Part shown: positions 8,639 through 18,020 of the stretch, piece after piece
Layout: the number at the start of each line of letters is the position of its first letter
Position numbering within the stretch: the first letter of the stretch is position 1
Origin: Nostoc parmelioides FACHB-3921
GTDB lineage: Bacteria; Cyanobacteriota; Cyanobacteriia; Cyanobacteriales; Nostocaceae
DNA: 64,000 bases
Assembly (NCBI RefSeq): GCF_014696625.1
Contig: NZ_JACJQL010000030.1
Location: forward strand, 1 to 64,000
Reading direction: 5' to 3'
Program-made: the position numbers and the translations under genes
Notes under the pieces: model-generated
What the model was told of the DNA's origin: nothing
The model's database searches: none
What the model saw: only the letters and a program-made list of their open reading frames with translations

Positions 8639-9628
8639 ATGGATTTATCACTGCAAGAAGCTATCGCAAATATCTTTGGACAAAATGTAGATGTATCTGC
8701 TGATATTGAGAATATTTTTAAGGATGAAGAAATTCAAAAAGAACTGCAAGATCGAATTTCATCTTTAGATATTTCTGCCTTACCGACTCATATTTCTGCT
8801 ACGAAAGAGGATGATACTTTAAATATTGCAGAAGCAATAGTTTTAGTCACTGGCAGACCTGTATTATTCGTTCAAAATGACTCTTTCATCGCACCTGAAA
8901 GCGATATTTGGCAAGAAAGGTTGAACAAATCAAAATCTCTTATCGAATCTGCGATTAAGGCAGTTGGTCGAGTTGAACTTCGCAACCATCCTACATTAGA
9001 CTGGGTGGGAACTGCTTGGCTTGTTGCTTCTGATATTTTAGTGACAAACCGCCATGTAGCGCGTGAGTTTGCTGTAAAGCAAAACAATCAATTTGTTTTT
9101 CGATCCAATCCTGCTCGCCAGACAATACGAGCCAATATTGATTTTAAAGTAGAATACGAGATAGATTCGGATGCTCCTCAATTCAAAGTGAAGGATATCC
9201 TTTATATTGAAGATGATACTAAACTGAATGACGGTGTACCAAGCCCCGACATTGCTTTCTTACGGATATCTTCTGGTGATTCACTAGCTACTCCAATCTC
9301 CTTGTTCTCCGAGCCAATCGAGCAAAATAGAGATGTAGCGGTAATCGGCTATCCAGCAAGAGATGGTGATCGAAATAATTCTCAGGTTATGGATCGAATT
9401 TTTGCTGGTGTATATGATGTAAAGAGACTACAACCAGGCAAGATTACAGGTGTAAAAGATAACTTCATAACACATGATTGTTCTACACTTGGGGGTAATT
9501 CTGGTTCTGTTGTACTCGATCTAGAAACAGGGAAAGCTTTGGGACTTCACTTCGCAGGAACTTATAGAAAAACTAATTATGCAGTCCCAGCATCTGTGAT
9601 TAAAGATCGCCTTGACAGAATTCGTTAA
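8639..9628 (+). CDS. trypsin-like serine protease
   Basis: 329 residues; ATG with AAGGAG six bases upstream. The catalytic triad of a chymotrypsin-fold protease is visible: His in VTNRHVA (about residue 139), Asp in PDIAFLRI (about 205) and Ser in GGNSGS (about 288). There is no signal peptide, so it should act in the cytoplasm, like the protease at 18021-19112. The first ~105 residues form a separate helical segment (MDLSLQEAIANIFGQN and onward) that may be an adaptor module, though I cannot match it to a named EAD. A hairpin at 9673-9710 may be its terminator. Protease fold sure; target and partner unknown. Confidence 0.82.
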   Translation: MDLSLQEAIANIFGQNVDVSADIENIFKDEEIQKELQDRISSLDISALPTHISATKEDDTLNIAEAIVLVTGRPVLFVQNDSFIAPESDIWQERLNKSKSLIESAIKAVGRVELRNHPTLDWVGTAWLVASDILVTNRHVAREFAVKQNNQFVFRSNPARQTIRANIDFKVEYEIDSDAPQFKVKDILYIEDDTKLNDGVPSPDIAFLRISSGDSLATPISLFSEPIEQNRDVAVIGYPARDGDRNNSQVMDRIFAGVYDVKRLQPGKITGVKDNFITHDCSTLGGNSGSVVLDLETGKALGLHFAGTYRKTNYAVPASVIKDRLDRIR

Positions 9629-9672
9629 TTTGCCAAAATCAACACACAAGCCTGGTAATTAATAGCTAATTT

Positions 9673-9710
9673 AGTACCTGTATAAATATAAATTTTTCAC
9701 TACAGGTACT
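9673..9710 (+). terminator. hairpin after protease gene
   Basis: Perfect 10-base arms AGTACCTGTA / TACAGGTACT with an 18-base loop, 45 bases after the protease stop, followed by a weak T run. The rest of 9629-10033 is AT-rich with nothing recognisable. Confidence 0.45.
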
Positions 9711-10033
9711 ATGTTTTAGTATTTACACAAAGGTGCATACTGTAGCAAGAGAAGCGGCAGAGTAGAAGTAAACATTAAGTGTTTAAAAAAAACTTTAAAA
9801 TTACACACTTCAATTTAATTACACTATTTTTTAGATATTTTTTCTTAAAATTAAGAGAATAAGTTTTCTGGCTCTTCAGTTCTTTTTATGGAGTCTAATA
9901 ATAAATAAAATCTAATCAGAGCCTATATTCCTTGCTATGACTGGTTTTTTAATTTTTGAGTCTTTCTATAGAATGGCTATTTTAATGCTCTACCATAAAA
10001 CCAATGCAAGAACCAGTTTTGTTAGAGGTTACT

Positions 10034-11005
10034 ATGTTAAATATTTCTATCGAAGATTATAGAATAGCTATTGGCGAAAGATTTTCAGTTGAGTTTCAAC
10101 GGACACTAAGAATTCCTGATGACGATAAAACCTACCCACTTCCGCCAGGTTTGGGTGAGTTTGTAGTTAACCGCGTTGCTGACTATCTAGATCGCGTCCC
10201 AGAACATTGGAACAAGCCAAATAGTTTCTTCATTCCCATGTATCAACGAGAAGCGCTATGGCTTTGCTTTAACGGGGCAGATTGGAAGCCAAATGCAGTA
10301 AAAGTTGGGGTTGGTAATATCAATGCAATCTCTGGTGAAGTATGGGATAAAAAACTGCATGATGATCCACAAGATTATATTGTTTGTCCAGACCAACCTT
10401 GGTTAGATGGTATCAATGTTGGGGAAGGTTTGATCCGTCAATTTGTTGCCGTCCCTCTGGGGTTAGGAGATACAATTGAAGCTCAATTAACTGGGGTAGA
10501 GAAATTTGGTGGAATCCAAATTCTAGTCTATGAACCCAAACCGGGTAAATTTCCAGACCAGCCACCACCTGAGCCAGAAATAGTACTGGAATCGGTATCG
10601 ATGACAAGTTCAGGGGAGTATGAAATGGGACTTGGAGCAGGAGGTAAGATGCAACAGAAAATTTATCCTGACGAGTATGGAATAGAAACTTGGGATCTCG
10701 AAAATTACGGCTCTATTTTTGTCTATATTGTCAATAGCGAAAAGTACCGAGAGATAACTGGTCTTGAACCGCCTCCAACACCAATTAGCGCTCAGACTTA
10801 TACCGAGTATGGGTTCCCTTGGTTTAGCCTCTACGATGAAAAAAAAGGCGACACTCCCGCATCTGCGAGATTGGCAGAGGTAAAAACAATCCGAGAACGA
10901 GAGGCTGAAAGGGAAATTAACAATCAGGAAGATGATTTATCTGTAGATGTGCCTCAATCGAATATCAAAAAATTGTATTTCTCAGGAGATGGTGAAGAAT
11001 TTTAA
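10034..11005 (+). CDS. conserved protein of unknown function (actinobacterial/cyanobacterial type)
   Basis: About 323 residues from the ATG at 10034, chosen because GAGG lies six bases upstream; an ATG at 10004 is possible but has no such site. Recognisable conserved blocks are FIPMYQREALWLCFN, AVKVGVGNINAISGE, DYIVCPDQPWLDGI, IRQFVAVPLG and PPPTPISAQTYTEYGFPWF. I remember this set from widespread uncharacterised proteins of roughly the same length in actinobacteria and cyanobacteria. No catalytic motif, membrane segment or signal peptide is visible. It stands between a protease and a response regulator, with long AT-rich gaps on both sides, so no operon can be claimed. Family membership fairly sure; function unknown. 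Confidence 0.6.
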   Translation: MLNISIEDYRIAIGERFSVEFQRTLRIPDDDKTYPLPPGLGEFVVNRVADYLDRVPEHWNKPNSFFIPMYQREALWLCFNGADWKPNAVKVGVGNINAISGEVWDKKLHDDPQDYIVCPDQPWLDGINVGEGLIRQFVAVPLGLGDTIEAQLTGVEKFGGIQILVYEPKPGKFPDQPPPEPEIVLESVSMTSSGEYEMGLGAGGKMQQKIYPDEYGIETWDLENYGSIFVYIVNSEKYREITGLEPPPTPISAQTYTEYGFPWFSLYDEKKGDTPASARLAEVKTIREREAEREINNQEDDLSVDVPQSNIKKLYFSGDGEEF

Positions 11006-11099
11006 TGTAAACTGTAGTGGCATTCATCCACAGACCATAGTAATAATCCTAGTTCATTAAAATAAACCGAAATTCAAACCAAGTCCAAGTAGGCAACCT

Positions 11100-11200
11100 T
11101 TCAGTAAACTATTGTGATTGCACAGGAGTTTTAACCTCCCGGCGGGTGAAGCAACGGGTCTAAACCCCTAGCTCAGGCGAAGCCAGCTAGAGGTAGTTCA
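11100..11200 (-). mobile_element. possible IS605/IS1341 (TnpB) right-end remnant
   Basis: Read on the minus strand, CTAGCTGGCTTCGCCTGAGC folds as a hairpin and is followed by GGGGTTTAGACCCGTTGCTT and CACCCGCCGGGAGGTT. It resembles the 3' non-coding ends of TnpB-type elements in cyanobacteria. No tnpB frame is present. Recalled from memory only. Confidence 0.25.
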
Positions 11201-11400
11201 TAGCGATCGCAAATTGAAATATTCAGGAACCATTGGTTCTTGATTTTTTTGAAGAGGGAGTCGGGGAACCACTTTTTGATCTGCCGCAAAGTCTTTTTCG
11301 CTGGTTGAGGGGTTTTCTTGTACTGCGGTGGCGTTCCGCCCACCATAGGTGATCACGCCTGCTTCCCTTAGCTTGTCTGGTTCCTTAACCAAGTACAGTA
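11198..11400 (-). pseudogene. fragment of the backbone coiled-coil gene
   Basis: The frame reads VKEPDKLREA, then a foreign piece, then VQENPSTSEKDFAADQKVVP and QEPMVPE. It matches an internal stretch (about residues 105-170) of the coiled-coil genes at 22921-24553 and 47410-49047. Compared with those copies it has a short GC-rich palindromic insertion (GGTGGCGTTCCGCCCACC) between LREA and VQENPS. No start region, coiled coil or C-terminus is present. It is a scar of backbone recombination. Confidence 0.65.
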
Positions 11401-11646
11401 TAAAAGTTTACCTTAAGGATCAATCAGTCTTCCTTATCAATGCGTCTATAGCTCCATTCAAAGCAATACTAAAAAAGTATTTCCGTTGAATTCCGTAAAA
11501 GCGAAAGCTGAGTCTGTATACATCTCAGTATAAACCCTTATACGGATTTAGGCATTCCTGAGACAATTTTGGCTAAATGCTTAAAAATTCTCTTGTAAAT
11601 GTCAATACCTGATAAGGCAAACTTTAGCTGAGTAAGTATAAGTTAG

Positions 11647-12483
11647 ATGAACATATTGCCAACCCCTCTCACAGTAGGGAGCATCCAGGTTTTGATTGTA
11701 GAGGATGAATTTATCCTTGCATTTGACCTCAAAGAAAAGTTGGACAACTTAGGACACAAGGTTATAGATATTGTAGATTCCGCAGAGGAAGCAATTAAGA
11801 CCGCAATTGAGTTTCACCCAGACTTAATTTTGATGGATATTCGGCTGCGCGGTAAAATGGACGGAATTGAAGCCGCCAGAGAAATTTGGACTTATCTACG
11901 CATCCCTATTATTTATGTGACTGGACACTCTGATAAAAGTACTGTAGAAAGAGCTACAGAGATATTTACTTTCGGTTATGTCCTTAAACCTGTTAGCGAA
12001 GAAAATCTCTATGTTGCTATTCAAACAGGACTTACTAATTTTCAATATAAGCAAGCAGAATTTTTATTACATAAAGCACATGAGGAATTAAAAGCGAAGT
12101 TTAGGAATTACGCTACTAAAATCTCTTTGCTGAATGAGGAATTACAACTAGAAGTCCCTCAGCAACCTCAAGTCAACTCAGAGTGGCAGATCAAGGAAGA
12201 GTACATTTGTCCAAAGGATAAGTCTGCGTCTCTATTAACATCGCGCCAAATTGAAATTTTACGATTGATTGCAGAAGGACTTTCCACAAAAGGGATTGCA
12301 GAATCCATCAATATCAGTCCTAAAACAGTCGAAGCACACCGAGTACAATTGATGAAACGTTTGAATATTCATGATGTTGTGGGTTTAGTGCGCTATGCAG
12401 ATCGTCATGGTATAAGAACTTTTGATACTGGAGAAAAACCTGTGAGTGAACAAGATGAGTATGGGACTAAGGAAATTCCTTAG
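11647..12483 (+). CDS. response regulator, REC domain plus LuxR/NarL helix-turn-helix
   Basis: 278 residues. The receiver domain (about 14-130) has the acidic pair in VEDE, phospho-acceptor Asp64 (LILMDIRL), Thr in YVTGH and Lys114 in LKPVS. A ~60-residue helical linker follows, then a LuxR-type HTH at about 200-262 (LTSRQIEILRLIAEGLSTKG, ISPKTVEAHR, LMKRLNIH). So it is a two-component transcription factor activated by phosphorylation. No histidine kinase is adjacent. The stop codon is inside a hairpin that probably ends the transcript. Sure of family; the regulon is unknown, although the EAD locus starts 700 bases downstream. Confidence 0.88.
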   Translation: MNILPTPLTVGSIQVLIVEDEFILAFDLKEKLDNLGHKVIDIVDSAEEAIKTAIEFHPDLILMDIRLRGKMDGIEAAREIWTYLRIPIIYVTGHSDKSTVERATEIFTFGYVLKPVSEENLYVAIQTGLTNFQYKQAEFLLHKAHEELKAKFRNYATKISLLNEELQLEVPQQPQVNSEWQIKEEYICPKDKSASLLTSRQIEILRLIAEGLSTKGIAESINISPKTVEAHRVQLMKRLNIHDVVGLVRYADRHGIRTFDTGEKPVSEQDEYGTKEIP

Positions 12484-12500
12484 TTCTATAAGGATTTTCC
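12471..12500 (+). terminator. terminator hairpin overlapping response regulator stop
   Basis: Arms GGAAATTCCTTA and TAAGGATTTTCC (11 of 12 paired) with a 6-base loop, containing the TAG stop. After it, 12501-13183 is AT-rich intergenic DNA in which I recognise no gene; the ribosome site AGGAG for the next gene is at about 13171. Confidence 0.5.
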
Positions 12501-13183
12501 TAATTGTGTTTCGATTGTATTTAAAGTATTGTCTAGAAAACTATACAGTGGTGAAAATAAACAGCAAATAAAAGTTTTGTATAAATGTGTGTGATTTTAT
12601 TAAGAAATTGCACCCATCTAGGATTCAACAACACGGCTTATGTGAGTTGATAGGATTCCAAGCAGATGATTATCAAAGGTTATATCTTTTGGTACTGCTG
12701 GGTAATCTTCAAATTGCATAAGAGGTGTAATTGTTAGTGATACTCAAGAATAAGTATACTTTTTGTGTTTTTGGTCTTGATTAAAGCAAGTCTACATATT
12801 TACTCTTATACAAATGATATAAGGCTTGCAAGGAAAATAACTTTTACTGACTAACTTTTATGTTATTGTGTGATAAAGCAAACTTAATTCTGACAAGTCC
12901 ATTGTAGATGCTATTTCAATGAAAGCAAGAAGCTTTAAATAACTTCTTTCTTGGTTAAAAGCATTGAATATATTAATTCCTCTCACCTATATTAATTAAA
13001 TTATTTATTTTTATATAAGTTTCTTCTATCCTAATAAACACTTAAAGATAAAGTTAATATAGGAACCAGATTTGATTCCTGAAATTGTTTCCGTACACAC
13101 ACGATAAGCAAAAGACAAGATCCAAGAGGATTACAGACAATTAAGCGTACTGAGTTTTTTTAATCAAATAGGAGTCCTATATA

Positions 13184-14923
13184 ATGAGCTTGCCATTTCT
13201 CTTAAATCTAGTAATCGGCTTAATTTTTATTTACCTAATCTTAAGTTTAATTGCTTCAGAAATTCAGGAGATATTGACCACACTTTTACAGTGGCGTGCT
13301 GCCCACCTAAAAAAGTCAATTGAAATTCTTTTGACGGGTGGTGAGGGAACAGCAAATAATAAAAAGGTAAAGGAGATCGTTAGTGATTTATATAACAACC
13401 CTCTCATTAAAAATATTAGTCAAGAATCTAAAGAAGGTATCGAAGCATGGCTACGTCAGGCATCTCGATTTTTCGTCACATTCGGAAGAAAAAATAGTCT
13501 TACTCTAAATGGCGATGAACCTTCGTATATGCCTTCAGAAACCTTTGCATCGACATTAATGGAGAGGCTTAATCTCTCTGATATCTCTCAGAAAATAACA
13601 GTATTTAATCTGCAAAGGATGATTAAATTTGAAATCATTGTCAAAGTTGACGATTACCTTAATAATAAAAATTTAAATATTAGGAATGAAACTCGTCATG
13701 TTTTGGAAAGCGAGTTTGAAATTTTCAAAAGTAACCTCAAAGTTATTTGTGTAGATTTATATAATAAAAAAACGACTCTCTTAATTAGTATAAATGGAAT
13801 TAGAAATGAGATTGATTCTTTTATTGAAACATCCAAGTTATTTGCTCCTAGTATTTCTTCATCTTCTCTGAAGCAGGATTCAGAGGAGCAAGAAGACAAT
13901 CCCTTATGGTCACAAAATCAAACTCTAAGCCAACAAAATGGAGATCCTGATGTTACAAAACTTATTACTAAGTTGAAGACTTTGAAAAATGGGATTTTCT
14001 ACCAAGGTGATTATATATATAAAAATGTAAGCTACAACAACATGGATGAATTAATGCGCTTACTACAACCCAGTCCTGCTCATATTTTGGATCTAGTAGT
14101 TGGCAACGTAAAATTTAAAGAACAGGAAATCAGAAACCTGAAGGGCAGTTACAAGGATTTTCCAGATGAATATGAATTTGAAAGTAAGACTTACAAGGGT
14201 TTTCCAGATAAATTTGCAAGTAAGACTTACAAGGCTTTTCAAGATGAATTTGGTAATCTTGACAAGAATGATGAGATGTATAAAGTTTACGAAGATATTA
14301 AGACAGAGATTGGAGAAATAGGAAAATGTCTGCCCGATGCAACTCGAGAAAGCTTGGCTTCTTTAGCAAAACGCGCTCAGGTTAATGTCAAATATGCTCA
14401 AGGTCAAGTGCAATCTGTGGAGGATGAAATTTATCAGTTCAAAACTGAAATTCAGGTCTGGTTTGATCGCTCAATGGAGCGAGCATCAGGAGTTTACAAA
14501 CGCAATGCCAAAGGAATTGCTTTCCTAATTGGTTTCTTTCTTGCCATTGCTGTGAACGCTGACACCTTTCATATCATCAGTCGGCTAACGACAGACTCCG
14601 CACTCCGGGAAGCCCTTACTACAAATGCAGAATTGGTGACAAAAGATTGTTTGCCTACTCAAAATAATAAAGGCGCGAACACTGAGTATTTAGAATGTGT
14701 TCGTCAAAAGGTCAATTCGTCTATTTCATTGCCCCTTGGTCGGGACGAGGCCAATTTGAAACAGCAGACACAAGAAAGTAAAGGATGGTTCTATCCACCA
14801 CTTAGAAGATTTTTGGGTTGGATTGTCAGTGGCTTTGCCATCATGATGGGTGCGCCCTTCTGGTTTGAATTGCTCGGCAAGATTATCAACGTTCGCAATG
14901 CAGGTAAACCCCCTTCAAGTTAA
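13184..14923 (+). CDS. membrane-anchored protein with long helical cytoplasmic domain
   Basis: 579 residues. One membrane segment at the N-terminus (about 3-24, LLNLVIGLIFIYLILSLIAS) is followed by EIQEILTTLLQWRAAHLKKS. There are two near the C-terminus (IAFLIGFFLAIAVNAD and FLGWIVSGFAIMMGAPFWFE), ending in LLGKIINVRNAGKPP. I recall this end signature (WFELL-GKIINVRNAG) from uncharacterised bacterial membrane proteins. The middle ~400 residues are helical and charged. A local repeat YKDFPDE / YKGFPDK / YKAFQDE occurs around residues 322-350. ATG has AGGAG upstream. It is the first gene of the rightward run leading to the EAD proteins, so it may be its membrane platform; that is inference. Confidence 0.5.
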   Translation: MSLPFLLNLVIGLIFIYLILSLIASEIQEILTTLLQWRAAHLKKSIEILLTGGEGTANNKKVKEIVSDLYNNPLIKNISQESKEGIEAWLRQASRFFVTFGRKNSLTLNGDEPSYMPSETFASTLMERLNLSDISQKITVFNLQRMIKFEIIVKVDDYLNNKNLNIRNETRHVLESEFEIFKSNLKVICVDLYNKKTTLLISINGIRNEIDSFIETSKLFAPSISSSSLKQDSEEQEDNPLWSQNQTLSQQNGDPDVTKLITKLKTLKNGIFYQGDYIYKNVSYNNMDELMRLLQPSPAHILDLVVGNVKFKEQEIRNLKGSYKDFPDEYEFESKTYKGFPDKFASKTYKAFQDEFGNLDKNDEMYKVYEDIKTEIGEIGKCLPDATRESLASLAKRAQVNVKYAQGQVQSVEDEIYQFKTEIQVWFDRSMERASGVYKRNAKGIAFLIGFFLAIAVNADTFHIISRLTTDSALREALTTNAELVTKDCLPTQNNKGANTEYLECVRQKVNSSISLPLGRDEANLKQQTQESKGWFYPPLRRFLGWIVSGFAIMMGAPFWFELLGKIINVRNAGKPPSS

Positions 14924-15162
14924 GGAAAAATGTCAACTATGGAGTGACTCAAACGTCTCAATCAGATCAATGGTGGTAAGTCCCTACTGACTCATTTCGG
15001 TCACTAAAATTACATTAATGCTATGACTTCGAGCTAACGCCATAACCTTTCGGCGTTCAGAGTCGAGGTTATTTTAAACCCCTGAACATAGACTTTAAGC
15101 AGTTTACTGTTGACGGCGATAACCGTTGGACAGGAAGAAACTTTTTATATGTAAGGAGTGCC

Positions 15163-16482
15163 GTGAGTTCTGACAGATTTTCCGATTCTGGTTATGCAAA
15201 CAGATTTGTTATTAACGTCTTGGTAGTATTTTCTATCTTAGTAGGACTCTCGCCCTATTTTATATTAGTTGAGCGTGATCAATTATTAAGTTATCTCACG
15301 TTGAGTGTACTTATTGTCCCTATCTTATCAGTTAAAGTTAAATCATTCCAAACTCTTCGTGAAAGGGTGCCTAGAAAAATCGAGTTTCTACTGGGTGGCA
15401 TCAGTTCCACTTTTTGGTCAGCGATTGCAAGTTTCATGGGAGGCATGATCTACTGGCTGATTATTGGTGTAAGTAATATTGCAAGGTACATACTTACTCA
15501 GTTTAGCTTAGACGTTCAAATTGAGATAGAATTGCCTGCTTTCTATCTTAGCCTTTTATTTGTGATTGTCTATGAATATAGAACAATCCACTTCGTTACT
15601 GACTTACTTGTGAAGCAACTATATCTGTATCCTCAAATAGTTGATAATAGATCCGTTTCTGAGCAGGTAGCTCAGTTAAGCATAGTAGGTATCTTTGTTT
15701 TCTTAATTTTTGCTTACATTAGGCTCATGGGCATATATTCAACAAGCTGGTGGTTTACTTTCTACTCGTTGCTAGCTCTTATATACATAAGTTATCGATT
15801 AGCAAGATACAACTTGCTAATACCAAAAATATTACAAGAAAGAGCTATAGCTGCTGTCGAAAAACTCTTTGAGGTGAGCGGGTATGATGTGAATTCGTCG
15901 TTTAGAACGAACGATATAGGGATTGATCCCCTTCTGACTGAAGTTAACTTTCTTGCCCGAGAAAGAAACTATTCATTTGCTGTTGAGGTAATGATAGCTA
16001 GTACCGCTAAAATTACATCTGAAACAGCAATATTTTCCCTTCTTACTGCCTCTTGGACTTTAACCAGCTTTTTCCAGAACGAAGAAGAGAGGGACAAATA
16101 TTCTTCTTATGTTAAACCTTTATTTATTTTTGTTGCTTCAAAGCAATTTCCATCACTTAAAAATCTTGACAATATTGTTTGGCTTGAAGAAGAAACAGAC
16201 TTGCAGGTCATCACGATTGACAATTGGAATAAGATTAAGGAGATATTGAAATTGAAGAATCTGGAGGAGCTGCAATTAAAAGCACGCGAAGATTTCAACA
16301 TTCCAAGAGCCTCCAATTATAATAAACGAGGCTATTCCATATTCGTAGAAGAAAAAATATTGATTGGAAATATAAATATTATTGAAGCGATAACTGAGCC
16401 ATTTGTTGAGCGATTTGCGGGCAAGGAAGCTGGGACAGATGGAAAAGGGAGAAGCAACAAAACAGAGGAAGATATGAAATGA
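15163..16482 (+). CDS. multi-pass membrane protein with nuclease-like C-terminal domain (uncertain)
   Basis: 439 residues starting at GTG 15163, with AAGGAG just upstream. The first ~225 residues hold five or six hydrophobic segments. The rest is soluble: AAVEKLFEVSGYDV, a DPLLTEVNFLARE strand and SFAVEVM. That order (helix-GY-V, then D, then x-EV) is reminiscent of restriction-endonuclease-like folds, but the expected Lys after EV is Met, so catalysis is doubtful. The gene overlaps the next by four bases (ATGA), tying it to the EAD protein in one operon. I do not recognise the family. A sensor or anchor role is possible. Confidence 0.45.
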   Translation: MSSDRFSDSGYANRFVINVLVVFSILVGLSPYFILVERDQLLSYLTLSVLIVPILSVKVKSFQTLRERVPRKIEFLLGGISSTFWSAIASFMGGMIYWLIIGVSNIARYILTQFSLDVQIEIELPAFYLSLLFVIVYEYRTIHFVTDLLVKQLYLYPQIVDNRSVSEQVAQLSIVGIFVFLIFAYIRLMGIYSTSWWFTFYSLLALIYISYRLARYNLLIPKILQERAIAAVEKLFEVSGYDVNSSFRTNDIGIDPLLTEVNFLARERNYSFAVEVMIASTAKITSETAIFSLLTASWTLTSFFQNEEERDKYSSYVKPLFIFVASKQFPSLKNLDNIVWLEEETDLQVITIDNWNKIKEILKLKNLEELQLKAREDFNIPRASNYNKRGYSIFVEEKILIGNINIIEAITEPFVERFAGKEAGTDGKGRSNKTEEDMK

Positions 16483-18005
16483 AAGATATGTCTATTCTCA
16501 AAAAATTTGATAAATTAAAAATTTTAGGTCTGAACATATTACTAGAATCTCAAGACCTTGAAATTGATAACAAATGTATCCTTAATAATGACTGCCATTG
16601 TAGTCAAAAGATTATTTGCACTCGAATATATAACAAGAATGATAAGGATATAGAGTGCTTCTTATTCTTATTTTCTGTCAATGATTGGAAAAATGTCCAG
16701 ACAATATTTAAAGACATCTGTTCTCAAGGGAGATTTAAAATAGTTAATAAAACAGTTACAATATTACACCCTGACCCTCCCAAAACTTCTCCGCTTCCTT
16801 TTGATGCTACTGAAAAATTATTTGATTCAGGATCAAGGGAGGGTATCAATATCAATTTCAAGCTAAGAGCCTTGAGTTTAATTGACGAGCTAGCAAAAAA
16901 TCGAGATTATTTAATGAAATTTGTTGCTAAGAATAAATCCTTTGAAACAAATGTAAATAGTATTATACAAGAAAAATTAGAGTATTGTTTGGGTTTGGAA
17001 AAACCGCCTAACCTCTCTGGGGAACTAATTGCTCTTCAAGAGATTGTTGAAAGCTTATTTTGGTATACATATGGGGAACAGGGATTAGAAGCGCTTATAA
17101 CATACATAGATCCAAAGATGATACTTCCCTTTAACTTATTAAAAACAAGTAATCATATCTTCAGTCCTATTATTGGAAGGGATTCGAGGGAGATTTATCC
17201 TAAAGGAATAGCCCCCTTAATAACTATTGATTTTCTTAATAGATGGGGCGGAAGTGATGATGGATTAAAATCTTTTTTTGAGGTGCTATCAAATCATTTT
17301 GCAAATAGTTTTGAGAGCCCTTTAGAAAAAAAGAATGAGATGAGTGTAAAAAGAATGAGCAATAAATACTATCCTAAGGGTCTCTCAGTAAAGAAGAGTG
17401 AGAGTAAGCCACAATTGTCTGACAATAAATCTTTAGAAAACGAAACCAGACGTAAATTGATAGATATTATTGAACAGTTAAACTTTTTTAGGAAACACGA
17501 AGATATAACTAATTTCCTTAAATTAATGAATGGAATAAACACAAATGATTTTCCCGACTATAGTAACAGTGGCAATATTACCAAAATATCAATAACCCTT
17601 CTGGTTTATCAACTTGAAAAAAAGAAGATACTAGAATATTTCCTGAGAACTCTGATCGAAATAAATGTACTATCCTCATTAACTCATGAGGATAGTACAT
17701 TTATACTTAATTTAGCGAAGTCCGTTGAACCAAGGAGCAACGGTTTTTCTTCTGCTAAAGACGCTAAATTGGTGGCTTTGCTTGATCAGGTTATGGATGA
17801 ATCTGACTTAAGAAGTTTAACACTTAAATTAAACATTGGATACGAGACGATTGAGGGACGTAGTACACTATGGAAAATTATTAATTTGGTTAATATGATG
17901 AGGAAGCGTAAAACTGTCCAAGAACTAATTAATGAGGTTAAACAAGTTAGAGAAAATCTTATTAATGACTTGGATAACTGGTCAAAAATTGATAACTCAC
18001 AATAA
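16479..18005 (+). CDS. protein with two C-terminal effector-associated (death-like) domains
   Basis: 508 residues, starting in the ATGA overlap. An ATG three codons later is an alternative. The N-terminal ~290 residues match nothing I know; Cys/His around 38-48 (CILNNDCHCSQKIIC) could bind a metal. The C-terminal ~190 residues contain two units shaped like effector-associated domains. One is at about 345-395 (FLKLMNGINTNDFPDY, then VYQLEKKKILEYFLRTL). The other is at about 440-500 (SDLRSLTLKLNIGYETIEG, then VNMMRKRKTVQELINEV), the layout of EADs described for NTP-dependent conflict systems. EADs bind each other homotypically. The next gene is an EAD-protease, so this protein probably recruits it. 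A 19-bp perfect hairpin sits between the two units. Confidence 0.55.
   Translation: MKDMSILKKFDKLKILGLNILLESQDLEIDNKCILNNDCHCSQKIICTRIYNKNDKDIECFLFLFSVNDWKNVQTIFKDICSQGRFKIVNKTVTILHPDPPKTSPLPFDATEKLFDSGSREGININFKLRALSLIDELAKNRDYLMKFVAKNKSFETNVNSIIQEKLEYCLGLEKPPNLSGELIALQEIVESLFWYTYGEQGLEALITYIDPKMILPFNLLKTSNHIFSPIIGRDSREIYPKGIAPLITIDFLNRWGGSDDGLKSFFEVLSNHFANSFESPLEKKNEMSVKRMSNKYYPKGLSVKKSESKPQLSDNKSLENETRRKLIDIIEQLNFFRKHEDITNFLKLMNGINTNDFPDYSNSGNITKISITLLVYQLEKKKILEYFLRTLIEINVLSSLTHEDSTFILNLAKSVEPRSNGFSSAKDAKLVALLDQVMDESDLRSLTLKLNIGYETIEGRSTLWKIINLVNMMRKRKTVQELINEVKQVRENLINDLDNWSKIDNSQ
17661..17704. repeat. perfect 19-bp inverted repeat inside the EAD gene
   Basis: ATAAATGTACTATCCTCAT, a 6-base loop, then its exact reverse complement. 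It lies within coding sequence (residues about 395-409, between the two EAD units) with the frame intact. There is no T tract after it. Confidence 0.85.
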
Positions 18006-18020
18006 GAGGATGAAAAGAAC

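Noticed and set aside
15010..15130. Stem-loop region resembling a small RNA before the 439-residue membrane protein
   Set aside because: Only a short CGCC/GGCG stem is visible; no promoter or terminator defines an RNA.
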